Source of the DNA: Ampelocalamus luodianensis
Lineage: Eukaryota; Streptophyta; Magnoliopsida; Poales; Poaceae
Reading direction: 5' to 3'
DNA: 64,000 nt
Assembly: GCA_036346255.1 (NCBI GenBank)
Contig: CM070629.1
Span: 53,938,916-54,002,915 of the forward strand
Shown here: one piece after another, positions 1 through 11,527 of the stretch
Position numbering within the stretch: position 1 is the stretch's first letter
How the letters are laid out: every line of letters begins with the position of its first letter
Program-made: the position numbers and the translations under genes
Notes under the pieces: generated by a model
The model's database searches: none
What the model was told of the DNA's origin: nothing
Seen by the model: the letters and a program-made list of their open reading frames with translations, nothing else

Positions 1-1135
1 CTAAATCCTTTACCACCTAGTTGGTTTTAGTGCAACACATGCTATCACGAAGTAATAACATACAGCACACAGTTTTACACAAAGTTCCATAGTCACTTAG
101 TCACATTTAATATTTGCAACTTTCATGAGATGTGAGACTCGTAGCATGGCTAAGCAATTGTACTCGCATCTAACCAACCCACGTTGGTGCTAGAATATTA
201 CCAACTAATAACCAAGCTAGGGTGACAAGGAATTATGACATACAAAGTCAAGGGATGATAACAAATTGGATAATAACTATGCCCAAAGCATTTAAATACA
301 TAATTAACATAAAGTGCAATACTGTAACACAAAGTAATTTGAAAAATGGGTTCAAGATGATCAAAGGTATGACTTGCCTTGGAAAAGGTCTATGTACTGG
401 TCTTGATCTTGGGGTGCTCCTTCTTCACCAAAATTTACCGATGAATCGACGTCTACTCACAAACGAGACAAAAATAAACAAAACAAATAAATAACAGAGG
501 CAAAACAAGCTCCAAAAATTAAATAAAAATCTCAGATAAATAGAGCTCGAATTTAGATAAATTTAGAAATTTGAATGTGCTCAATCGGAGTTAGGATGCA
601 AAAGTTATGGCTTCTCGAAGTTTTAAATCTAAAAGAAACCCTAATTTGGATTTTCTAGAATTTCCGAATTATTTCTCTAAAGAAAAATTGGATTATTGCG
701 CAATGCTGACGTTAGCAAGGAATTCCAGAAATAAAAGAAATAAAAAGAATTTACTGACATGTGGGACCCACATGTCAAAGACACGGCTCACGGTGGACTA
801 AGCCCACCAAGCCTCGGGATCTGGAGACCGTGGACTGCCACGTGGATCCGACCGACTGGCCTTGGCGCGACACGCCGCCGGCGATCACGACCGACGCTGA
901 CTCGGGCGTACACGTGTAGGCTGACGGGGATGCCACGCGAGACAACACGTTGGCACCGGAGCTGAGGTGGCGAGTCACGTGGACGGCCACGTCAGCTCGA
1001 CGGTGACGGGCTCGGGAACCAACGGCAACGGTGAACGGCGGCAATCCACCGGCGGTGAGTGGTACCGGCGTGTAGCTGAGGTTATTGCGAACCTATTGAG
1101 CCCACTCCGGGTGGTTAAGGTCGACGGAGACGACC
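1..1135. repeat. Left half of an older repeat, probably a Gypsy LTR
   Basis: No gene is supported here; the open frames are short and unrelated to known proteins. The texture is that of a grass Ty3/Gypsy LTR: AT-rich at the outer end, the self-complementary TGTGGGACCCACATGTC near 760-780, then GC-rich sequence to the junction. The 14.8-kb chromovirus interrupts it at 1136-1140, and the GC-rich sequence appears to resume after 15919. No terminus of the older element lies inside the window, so its family, strand and length stay open. The assignment to a Gypsy LTR is an inference from composition and motifs. Confidence 0.45.
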
Positions 1136-1140
1136 GGCGG
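1136..1140. repeat. Target-site duplication GGCGG, left copy
   Basis: The five bases GGCGG directly before the TG of the left LTR recur directly after the CA of the right LTR (15915-15919). Five base pairs is the usual duplication made by Ty3/Gypsy integrase. The match fixes both element ends and shows that the two LTRs belong to one insertion. Confidence 0.9.
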
Positions 1141-4100
1141 TGTGGGCGCCCCGGGTTATTGGAAATGTACTTAATTAAATTCATACTGTAGCATAATTAT
1201 TAATGAAGGAACAGTCCTGTCCCTTTATTAAAGATCATGCTAAAGACATAAATTTAACAAGTGACAATTCCAATAAACGGGATCCCCGGATATATATATA
1301 CCACAATGGTTCCCAGGATCAACGACCATTGCATATATATCCTTCAACAACATTGCATCAAATACATACAAGTCATACATTGACATAATTAAACATAAGT
1401 TTACAACATTTGGTTTAGTACTACAATTATTAAGTGACTTGGTCACTACAACAAGTTCAACAAATGGAAGCAAAATAAAAGTTCAAAATCCACCAATGGC
1501 CTCATCCACCGCAGCAGCAATTGCGTGGAGGAAAGAAGTAGCTTTACTCGTTAGCGCCACCGATCGGCGCTAACTGGTACTTCATAAAGATAACCATCCT
1601 CACCGCAACAATAGGTGATAGCACCTTGAGTACGGAAGGTACTCAAGAAGTCTTACACAAACTAATAAAAGAAAGTGGTTATTAGAGCCTATACAAAGGA
1701 GTAGAATTTATATATGCATAAGGTTACAACAGAAGGCATAAAGGTTCAGATTTGCATAAAGCGATACATCTTAACCTACAACTACTAAATTTTGACAAAG
1801 TAATTTCAGTAAATCAAAGTTTAGCTAGAACAGTAAGTAAATGACATAATTGTAACAAGATACGTGCATGAATCCTCATGCAAAACCATAAAAACCGAAA
1901 CCAGATTTTTAAATCAAAACTTCTATACAGTGACATCAATTCAAGTTATCATCCATGACCGTGGACACGGCTATTCGAATAGCTTTATACCCTCGCAGGT
2001 GTACATCTTACCCACATGACTTAGCTAGCCCGCTGCCTTGGATGCCTCCGAATGATGACATACTTCCTTGGGTATGCCGACCGGGAAACTAAGATTTGGT
2101 ATTTTTCAACAAGCTAACACTATTGAGTTGGACCCCATGTGTGAGCCGATCTCGCTAAACAACGATCGATAGCATCCGCTAACCGGGCACACATGTTGCG
2201 CCGAATGCCGACCCAAACAAAAGAAGTGCGAGGGTTCGCTACCCATACTAGTTTGCAATCGGCATCTTTAAGGCACGTATATGCTACTGAGCACATATAC
2301 GCCTCACCCTTCTAAGAACATCCGACATCGACATACCACCACATGGCATAAAACGCAGTCCAAAGACCTAAGCATCTATGTCATACAAGGTCAATACACA
2401 TATTCTTACTTTCTGCTTCCAACCCAATAGTCTTAACCCTTTACTTAACCAAACAAATACCATACATCGCATGTGGAAGTACGTGGGGACTTGAATTGAA
2501 TAGTCGAGTTCGGTCCTTATTTAACCCGGACAAGTCCACCACAAATCCCAATCTCGTGCACAAAAGCACCATCACTAGCTTCCTCTTGTCCAGAAAAAAG
2601 TTAAGTATAAAACTTATTTCTGAAATAAGTAAACTGGACAAAGAGTTTCAAATAACATAAGGTCTTTTGTGATTCCCATGTTTGACAAGATATGCTTGTC
2701 AAACTCTAAAATCTCTAGACTGCATGTCTAAGCCAAAACTGAAAACCTACTATAATATACAAATACTATACTAAGTTTGAGTGTATGGTGACAATTGAGG
2801 TAATCCATCGTGTTAGGTCATAACTAACTACTAACAGATCACAATTTGTATTTTCAGAAAAATAGCATGCACAGTTGTCACTGGATTTGTAAAAGCTATT
2901 GTATAAAATTTGGGACCAATATGGTGCAGAGAGGAAGCTTGCCTTGATAGTAATAAACTTCTGTTGCAGGCTCAGGATGTTCAGAAATAAATTCACCCAC
3001 TTCAGCAAAACCAGATTCTAAAAGAAGTAATAAGATCCAATAAATGCCAAAATCGACAATAAGAACAAAATGGAAGAAATATGCATGATCAATCTGGAAA
3101 TGCATGATTGACAATATGCTTAAGCCATAACTACCCTAATAGTGATAATAACCCATATTATAACCTACTGTTTTCAAATGGCAGAAACTAGGGTTTAGTT
3201 CAAAGTTTCGGTTTTCACATTTTGAAAAGAACAGAAAACAGGACAGATAGCAGATTTTGGGAAAATGAAGATAGATCAAGCAAAGGTTCAAAAATGAAAC
3301 TTAGCATGATCTTTTAGGGTAATTAATATCCCAAACTAACCTTAATCTAACCCTAATCGATTAGATTACATCAACTAAAAAGAAACCTATTTTTGTCGGT
3401 TGAGCCAACAAAAGAGAACATAGACATATCTTGTCAACAAACTAAATAGATGATGACAATGATTAAAAGAACCACTTATCATGCTACTAGGGTTCAATTG
3501 AAACCTAACTAGGATGATAAGTTGACAGGAGAAACCCTAGGTCTTGAAAAAGATATGGAAAACCGAAAAGTTATAATAACAACTTTTCAGTTTGAAGCAA
3601 GTTGAAGCTACTGATGCTCAAAAGAATGATTCACAAAAGCTTCTAAGGTCCTTAAGATGCTCAAGATATCGAAAACTAGGGTTTTATCTTACCAGTAGAA
3701 GAAAGACACCAAAGTTTCTGAAAACTCGATGTTGATCAACAGAGAAATAAACTCTGGTTCAACCTACAAAAGATGTCAAATCTTTATTACAAGGTGGAAC
3801 CAAGGTTTAGAATGGATAAGCAAAAGAGACAAGAGCAAGAAACTCCACTGGACAACAATGGAGGATGAACTTCAGTGGTCAACAATGGTAACAGCAAAAG
3901 CTAGGGTTTATATATATAGAGGTTGAGCTACAGGGCAAGATGGAAAGGTCTAGAGTTGATGAGGTGTCCATTTAGGGCTAATTATCCCAAAAATTAGTTG
4001 CATAAACTTTGGGATAAATCCTCTCCTCTGTTTATAGAGAGAGCTGCGCGCAGAGAGAGAGGGAAGAAGATAAGAACACTCTTACATGTGGGTCCCGCTG

Positions 4101-5530
4101 GCAGTCACAGCCGCGCGCGCCTCCTAAAGCCTCAAAAGAATATCAGCCGTCCGATTAGAAATGGGCGGCTGTGATAAATAGAGAGGTTAAAAGGTTTTAA
4201 TCGGTATCTTTTAATATGGACCGTGCGATCTAGATCGGTCGATCGAGATTAAAACAGAGCCCAAAATGATTTCGGTTTTAAGTTCAATAGGGCGTTGGAT
4301 TGAAATCCAACGGCCCAACTCAAAAGATACACGTCATCCCTTAGAGGCACTGATGCAGCACCGTCCGATTAAACTTCTACGGTCAGGATTGACGCGGGAT
4401 CCGGATGGTCCGATTGCATACACTCACCTGGACCCTACGATTAAAATCCAACGGACCACTAAATTTGGGCCTTAAATGCACTCGATCAATAAGGAGCGCC
4501 GTGGGATTTAAATCCAAAGGCCCAGATAAAAGCGCGCCTATGGTTTCAAAATGAAACGAGCGACGCGGTTAGATCAAGAATGGACGGCGGAGATCGTGAG
4601 GGGATCCGAGTCGTCCGGTCGCATACACCGCCTCGACCACACGATGAAGATCTAACGCCCGAGGAACGCAGCCTTAATAACACGCAGAAAAGGAAAGCCG
4701 AGGATTTGAATCGGTCGGCCTTAATAAAAGCGCGCTTTAAGTTTAAAACGAAAGAGAGGCGCCGTTGGATCGGAAATGAACGGTGGAGATCCGCATAGCT
4801 CGAGTTGTCCGATTGCATACATCGATCTCGATCGTTAGATCAAGATCCAACGGCGGAGATCAAGTCGCGCGCGTGGGATACCGCGAAGCGCCATAGCCTC
4901 ACCCGCTCGATTGAAAATCAACGGCTCACAATGCGCGAGGAGATTGGACTCGCGCCGAACGTGATGAGCCGGACCGGTTGCACCGGGTTGGACCCAACCG
5001 CATGGGATCGAGTCGCTCTGAAGACTAGGTCTTGAGTCCGCATCAGATTAGTTGACCAAACCTTATTTAAAGGCTTTAAGGTTTGACTGGGCTTTTAAAA
5101 ATAGCAAATAAATTTGTAAAATCATGAAATTTTTGCTGGAGGCTACTGGGATGATATATTTCCCAGATAAATTTTAAAATCACATAATCACTTTGTAAAA
5201 TACATGAATATTTATTTTAGCCCGAAAGTATTCATTTAAAGACAATTATTTTTCTTTAAGTCAATATAATTTCTAAAAATGCAACAAAAATATTTTCAGC
5301 CAAGATAATTTATCTAGGCTTTAGTAAAAATACTTCCCAGTCACAATACAAGTTTTATCTTGTATTTCCTTGAAAACTTTAAATAAGTTTTTAGTCTTTG
5401 GCTAAAGAGGAAGGTTTTACTTGGTAACAAAGAACTCCCAACTGTAATTAAGAATAAGAATGCTATGAACAAGGTCCCATTACTGCTCATAATGCAGATT
5501 ATTACTGTTTATAAACTTGGGGCTGTTACA
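1141..5530 (-). repeat. 3' LTR of the 14.8-kb chromovirus
   Basis: This 4390-bp repeat matches 11528-15914 along its whole length. Long stretches, such as about 2640-3080 against 13030-13470, are almost identical. Differences are mostly one- to three-base indels at CTG, CAG or CG positions. The ends are TG..CA. Short open frames in it occur in both copies and are not taken as genes. Confidence 0.93.
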
Positions 5531-5545
5531 AACCTACTCCTTAAG
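5531..5545 (-). other. Polypurine tract of the chromovirus
   Basis: Read on the minus strand, CTTAAGGAGTAGGTT lies directly upstream of the 3' LTR start (TGTAACAGCCCC). Its position and purine bias fit the plus-strand priming site of a Ty3/Gypsy element. Confidence 0.7.
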
Positions 5546-5749
5546 AAAATCTCGTCCCCGAGATTTGGAACAAGTTAAAGATTAGGAAGAAGTGAAATTG
5601 AAATGATTTATAAGGAAATTCAACATCTGTTGTCTTGATTTCCTTCAAAGATAACAAAGAGGAACTTTACATGACAACATAGTGTTATCATTACATCTTT
5701 GTTTACATTGCTTTGTTTAAACTTTCCTTTCTTGATTCAAAGGAAAGTT

Positions 5750-5998
5750 CTAAACAACAAAAGATGGGGTGCTCAATGCATCGATCTTCGCGCTCCCAAG
5801 TGGCTTCATCTTCGAATGATTAGCCCATCGGATTTTCAAGGACTTAACAAGACGATTTCTTGTCCTGCGCTCCATTGTGTCGAGGATACGCATCGGTTGC
5901 TCTTGATAGGAAAGGTCGTTGAGATCAAGATGCTCATAGCGCTGCCTCAATAGGAACACGAAGGCATTTCTTCGATTGAGACACATGAAAAGTATCAT
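5750..5998 (-). pseudogene. Integrase C-terminal, chromodomain-like tail
   Basis: The minus-strand frame contains RILDTMERRTRNR followed by IRWANHS. This resembles the chromodomain-type end of plant chromovirus integrases, where an aromatic K-x-x-W-x-x-H segment is followed by an acidic ATWE motif. Here the reading frame slips just after the NHS, so the ATWE part is lost from the open frame. In the family this tail directs integration towards marked chromatin. It is the last coding segment before the polypurine tract. Confidence 0.6.
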
Positions 5999-6014
5999 GC
6001 ATCACGAGAGTGAT

Positions 6015-6852
6015 TCAGTAGTTCGGTTGATAAGCTACAGCTCCTCGTTTTGCAATGATTCGGAAGGGTCCGATATAACGAGGTGCGAGCTTTCCTTTAA
6101 CCTGAAAACGATGAGTGCCTTTCATCGGTGATACTTTAAGATAGACATGATCATCTACCTCAAAGCTCAATTCACGACGACGATGATCAGCATAGCTCTT
6201 CTGATGAGACTGTGCAGTTTTCAAACAATCTCGAATCAGGCGAACTTGCTCTTCGGCTTCTTTTACCAAGTTTGGACCAAAGAACGATCTTTCACCAGAC
6301 TCGGACCAATTCAATGGAGTCCTACAAGCTCTCCCATACAAGGCTTCAAAAGGTGACATTTGAATGCTTGCTTGGTAGCTATTATTGTAGGAAAATTCCA
6401 CATATGGCAAAGATTTCTCCCAGTCTTTGCTATAGGATAGCACATAGGCTCGAAGAAGATCTTCCATTACTTGGTTTACTCTCTCAGTTTGACCACTAGT
6501 TTGAGGATGATAAGCAAGATCGAAGAGAGTTCAGTCCCATAGCCTGATGAAGACAATTCCAAAAGTGGGAAGTAAACCGAGGCCACGGTCGAAACAATGA
6601 CCTTGGGAACACCATGAAGACAAACAACTCTAGCAATATAAAGCTCGCTCGCTTGCCATCAAGATGGTTTTGACCGAATAAAATGAGCCACTTTGTCAAA
6701 CGGTCGATGATTACCCAAATGGCATCGGACCCATTGGAAGTTTTGGGAAGACCAAGAACAAAATCCATACCGATCTCTTCCACTTCCATCGTGGAATAGG
6801 CAAAGGTGAAGGGTACCACTGGCTTTAGATGTTCACTTTGACCCTTTGGCAA
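6015..6852 (-). pseudogene. Chromovirus integrase core, frameshifted
   Basis: Two minus-strand frames (6496-6852 and 6015-6467) carry parts of the DDE integrase. The first has the motif EIGMDFVLGLPKT, which includes the first catalytic aspartate, then WVIIDRLTKW. The frame is lost before the second aspartate. The second frame resumes with the post-catalytic region (PYVEFSYNNSYQ, ALYGRACRTPL) and ends in GPFRIIAKRGAV, the usual lead-in to the chromodomain tail. The product would join element cDNA to host DNA, but as assembled no intact catalytic core can be made. Confidence 0.85.
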
Positions 6853-7577
6853 ATATCACATTCAGCGACATACTGAGCAATTTGCCTCTTCATTTGGCTC
6901 CACCAAAATATTTTCTTTAAATCCTGATACATCTTGGTACTTCCAGGATGTAGAGAAAACTTGGAATTATGAGCCTCTCTGAAAATTAGACTCCTTAGTT
7001 GAGGATCTGCAGGTACTACCAAACAATTGAGATATCGAATCATACCGCGATCATCTTCAGAAAACTCGTTGGCTTTACCCGCTTTCAAGTTTTCCTTGAT
7101 TTCGGCTACCTCGGCATCAGTTTTCTGGGCCTCAAGAATCTGAGATTCTAAGGTAGGCTCCACTTGTAATGCAGCAAGAAAACCTTTTTCCACCAAGTCA
7201 AGACTTAGGCGCTCAAAATCAGCACACAAGTCCCTGGCCGCAGGTAGAGAAAATGTGCAGTTGCATTGTGACTTTCTGCTTAAAGCATCTGCCACCACAT
7301 TGGCTTTGCCTGGGTGATAGTGAATACCCATGTCGTAGTCCTTGATCAGTTCAAGCCACCTTCTTTGTCTCATATTCAAATCAGATTGAGTGAATATGTA
7401 CTTTAGGCTTTTATGATCGGTATAGATCTCACAACGATTACCAAGAAGGTAATGTCGCCAAATCTTCAATGCATGGACTACGGTAGCCAATTCCAAATCA
7501 TGAGTAGGATAATTAACTTCATGAGGGCGCAACTGTCGAGATGCATATGCCACAACTCGGCCTTCTTGCATAAGCAC
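6825..7577 (-). pseudogene. Chromovirus RNase H and integrase zinc-binding region
   Basis: A 250-residue minus-strand frame starts inside RNase H (VVAYASRQLRPHEVNYPTHD) and continues through IYTDHKSLKYIF and HPGKANVVADALSR, the standard RNase H landmarks of plant Gypsy elements. The last quarter holds the integrase H-H-C-C zinc-binding region: HPGSTKMY, then FWW and CDICQRVK. RNase H removes the RNA template during reverse transcription. The N-terminal end is separated from reverse transcriptase by a frameshift near 7600-7745, and the C-terminal end overlaps the next frame of integrase by 28 bases. Confidence 0.88.
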
Positions 7578-7744
7578 ACAACCAAGTCCATGGCGAGATG
7601 CATCGCAATAAATGTCAAAGTTCTTATGAATATCCTAAGAGTGAGAACTGAGCTTTAGTCAAGAGAGTTTTCAAAAGCCAAAACTCTCCTCACACTTAGT
7701 CGACCATTCAAATTTCTTCTCTTTTGCAAAAGTTGAGTCGAGGT

Positions 7745-8911
7745 CTAGCAATTTTGGAAAATTTTCAATGAACCTACTGTAATAACCCGCAAGTCCAAGA
7801 AAACTTGGATCTCGTGGACACTCTTGGGAGGCTTCCAATTTAGTACATCTTGTACCTTGCTTGGATCAACAATGATACCTCCTTCATATAACACATGTCC
7901 CGTAAATACAACTTCTCCGAGCGAAGCACACTTGCTGAACTTAGCATACAGTCGATGCCGACGAAGCGTTTCTAGCACAAGTCGCAAATGTTGTTCATGG
8001 TCCTTATCAGACTTGGAATAAATAAGGATGTCGTCAATGAACACGACAACGAACTTATCCAAGAAATCCATGAACACCGAATTCATAAGGTTCATAAAAT
8101 AGCTCGCGCATTGGTCGGACCAAAGGACATGACAAGATACTGCATAAACCGTAACGAGTAGAGAAAGCTGTTTTGGGAATGTCCTCACTCTAACCTTGAT
8201 TTGATGATAGCCCGACCTCAAATCAATCTTTGAAAAGACTCGGGCACCAATCAACTGATCAAAAAGATCATCAATACGAGGCAAAGGATACTTGTTCTTG
8301 ATAGTGACCTCATTTAACGGACGGTAGTCCACACACATCCGCAAAGTATTATCCTTCTTTTTGACAAAGATTGCCGGGCATCCCCAAGGTGAGGAACTCG
8401 GTCGAATAAATCCTTTGTCAAGCAACTCTCCAAGTTGTGTCTTTAATTCGGCCAACTCATTGGCAGGCATTCGATAAGGACTCCTGGATATAGGAGCAGT
8501 TCCAGGAACGAGTTCAATAACAAATTCCACTTCCCGATCTGGTGGCAAACCGGGAAGGTCTTCAGGAAAGACATCAACATACTCACAAACAATTGGTACC
8601 GACTCTAAGGAGGGAGTGGTATCAACTTGGTGAGCACAAAGATGAGAACCCATTGTCCTGGATTGAAAAACGACTGAAGTGCCGCTTTCATTAGTTAAAG
8701 AAATAGATCTTTGAGCACAATTAATTTGCCCAAGGTTCTTGGATAACCAATCCATTCCCAAGATAACATCCAACCCTTTTGAATCTATCACAATCAAATC
8801 AGCCCAAAAGTCTACCCCTTCAATATTTATATTGACATCACGGCAGACTTGATTAGTCATAAAGGCTGATCCAGGTGAATGGATGATATGGGGTGGATGA
8901 AGATGATGCAC
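7745..8911 (-). pseudogene. Chromovirus protease end and reverse transcriptase
   Basis: This 388-residue frame begins within the aspartic protease (LDVILGMDWL, residues 48-56). It proceeds through the linker (YVDVFPEDLPGLPPDREVEF) into reverse transcriptase, with RPSSSPWGCPAIFVKKKD (170-187), MCVDYRPLN (192-200) and the catalytic FIDD box (291-294). Residues about 241-268 read as nonsense for the family and then recover, which points to two compensating frameshifts. The catalytic DD pair is present. The protein would copy element RNA into DNA in cytoplasmic particles. The C-terminal end loses frame before RNase H. The start is internal to the polyprotein and is not a true initiator. Confidence 0.9.
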
Positions 8912-8942
8912 AATTAAATGATGTTGAGTAGCAAACTGCCTA

Positions 8943-10171
8943 CTAACAAATGAATGGGATGCTCGTAATCAAATAAAACAAAGAAGAATCTTTGAAATTA
9001 ACTAGGAGCATACCAAGAACAACTTCAGAGGATACCGCTTCAAAGAAGATGTCTCGTTCACACGACCTCGAACCGAACAGTGGTCGCTTGACCACGGTCG
9101 GTGAAGGTGGTGCAGACGCACAACACCGGGAAGGCGAAATAGGTGGTATCCTTGAGCCTTGGCATAGCATCGATTGGCGAAATGCCCCGACGCCCACAAT
9201 GGTAGCATATAACTACCGACAAGAACAACGGATGGTGGCGGTTTCCACTAGGTCTTGTTGATTAGTGGAAGAGGATGGGCGAGGCAAACACCGCCGCCTT
9301 GGGGCAAATGGAGTTGGTGCTCGCGGTGGTCTAGGCACCCACATGCGAGGCCTCGCGAACCGCGCCAGAACAAATCGAGAAGTCCATTGCCGCCATGCGT
9401 GACTCCTCCAAAGCCTTGCTTTGCCGCCACAATAGCCTTGTTGACCAAATGGGAGAAATTCACGAAGTCATGCAAAGCTACGACCATCGCAATTCCTCCG
9501 ATAGCCCATTCAAGAACGGTTTACGACGGCGAAGGTCGGTCGAAACATCATCGTGGGCATATCCGCAAGAAAGTTGAACTCATGAAGATACTCGGTCACC
9601 GACTTTCGCCTTGCTTGAGAGCGAGAAATTCCGTTGCTTAATCATCATCACTCCTCAGAATATGAGCTTCGCGTAAAAGCTTCCACGAACTCATCCCAAG
9701 TAGGGACATGTCCAAGCAGTGAATGGCAAGGAGGTTATCCCACCATATGCTAGCTGGCCCATCAAGTTGATAATCGCGAAAAGAACCTTTTCCTCTCTAA
9801 CACCGAGCAATTAATAGCTTTTTCTCAATGGTCGAAGCCGTCTTCGACTTCCATGGGATCCGAGAACTCGAGAACAGGTGGGTTAGTCCGCCAAAGTCGG
9901 CAAGACGCCTCGCACATGGTGACCTCTGCTCGACGGTGGTGCAACAGAGAAGAAGTGTTGCGCGCACCGCTCCAAGATGCGCTGCTTGATCCATTCGATT
10001 GCGCCGATTTGCATGAGCACATCGGCCATCGAAGGTGGTGGAGGAAGCTCCTCTTCCCGGGACCACCTTGCGGACCACGAGAGGAAGGTTCGATCGGCCC
10101 TCCCCGAGAATGGGGCACGGAGTCGACATGCCCTTCCTTGTTGCGCTTGCGACGAGTAGTAGGTCTGTCAT
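8943..10171 (-). pseudogene. Chromovirus gag (capsid and zinc knuckle), heavily frameshifted
   Basis: On the minus strand, fragments in different frames line up with a Gypsy gag. An N-terminal part reads WRTNPPVLEFSDPMEVED, then EKKLLIARC. A middle part near 9700-9780 reads YQLDGPASIWWDNL. A C-terminal zinc knuckle near 9160-9200 is recognisable from GHFANRC. Gag forms the particle and packages RNA. No frame spans more than about 125 residues, so the gene is broken in this assembly. Short indels concentrate here, and some may be sequencing errors. Confidence 0.75.
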
Positions 10172-11042
10172 CCTGTCACCATCTCATGGTTAACAACATA
10201 ACAAGGATATACTCGGCAAACACAAACAAGGTTACAGTTAGAAAAGAAACAAAGACTGTACATACAATGCATCATGCTATGCCATGTATTCAAGTTAACA
10301 CCAAAATCAGAAACTTCATATATACAACAAAAGATTCGGTTCCAGTCTCTCATCAAAGTCGGTCATAGAGGTCAGATTACAAACCCCAAAAGTCAAACTT
10401 ACATATTCAGTACAAAACACCACTGCCCTATTACATACAGTTTATTTAAGGGCAACTACTAGACTAAAAGACACTTAACCACGAGGGTTCATCGTCGAGG
10501 TACTAGCATAAAGATCCCGGTTAAAGTTCACCGGAAACTCATTCAAAAGATGAGCTCCAGGGGAACCCGTGTCGACAGGATCCAAAGGGCTAATGAGACG
10601 CCTCGGAGAACCCAACAGGGACTGATGGCCTCTAGGAGGTGAAGTCCGCAGGGTGCGAGGAAAACCTGCAGTCATCCGGGCTTGGCGCACTTGTCCATAA
10701 ACAAGCACGCACCTGGTCACTTCCGGAAGTCAGTAAAGAGGTGGTGCAAAGCGAAGGAGAGGTCTCGTTGTCACCATAAAGCACGTTGCGAAGGAACGCG
10801 GTTCATGTTGACTCCAAGAAGCAGTACTCCTGGGCCTCATTAAGACGATGCCGAGTTTCCCACAGCTCCCTCACAAGACAGCGATGGATTTGGTCCATGA
10901 TGCGGACCATCCTCGCCAATCGCCGCACTGGGTCTTCCCAAATCGTATCTCATCGAACATGCTCACTTGAGGTAGGACCTTGATTCGGAAGTGGTCATAG
11001 GGTGGTTGAGACAATTCCACAAATCATGACGAAGAAGGCTCA

Positions 11043-11306
11043 TCATCCTACTTGCGACTTCTGAACCGCCATAGCCTCAGAGGTGGCAAGTGCTTGGACA
11101 CAGTAGGGAACACTGCCAGCTACATGCCTAGCGATGACGTTGATGAAGGCACGATACTCCTCCATCCCTGGTCCTCGGTCTCGTCGATAGATGGCATACT
11201 CCGGCTGGTAGGTGAAATTGGCTCGCCACATCATGTCCCGAAGTAAGGCTGGAAATCCATCAACATCTTCAGCTCGGGTCTCCTTGACCAAGTACCACCC
11301 ACTCAT
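11043..11306 (-). other. Unknown ORF between the primer site and gag of the chromovirus
   Basis: An 87-residue minus-strand frame starts MSGWYLVKETRAEDVDGF and continues RDRGPGMEEYRAFINVIARH. It lies about 200 bases downstream of the primer site and upstream of gag, where many plant Gypsy elements have only a leader. The composition looks protein-like (balanced charge, aromatic-rich), but I recognise no gag, protease or host domain. Downstream, 10475-10983 has further short minus-strand frames that may be its continuation with the frame lost. It could be an accessory ORF of the element or captured host sequence. Confidence 0.4.
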
Positions 11307-11511
11307 CTATAGACAAAAGGACAAGGTAAGACACAATTCACTTTTTAAATAAACCAACAGAAAGTTGGGGCAAGGATTGACATTAAGGAAGATAAGAAAT
11401 AAAAGATGTCATACTTAAACTTTCAAAATTATATTACTGCTTGAAAATAGTTTTATTAGAAGACCCTCTAAGAACTTCGGCCATGCTACTTCTATCCTAC
11501 AGGCAACGTAT

Positions 11512-11523
11512 GCTCTGATACCA
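11512..11523 (-). other. Primer-binding site for initiator-Met tRNA (chromovirus)
   Basis: The minus strand reads TGGTATCAGAGC four bases from the inner end of the 5' LTR. This is the complement of the 3' end of plant tRNA-iMet, the usual primer for minus-strand DNA synthesis in these elements. It confirms which LTR is the 5' one. Confidence 0.92.
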
Positions 11524-11527
11524 ACGC

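Noticed and set aside
6147..6499. Plus-strand ORFs of 69 and 95 residues
   Set aside because: They are antisense shadows of the chromovirus integrase frames.
9255..10368. Plus-strand ORFs of 128 and 171 residues in the gag region
   Set aside because: They are antisense to the chromovirus gag fragments and show no family features.
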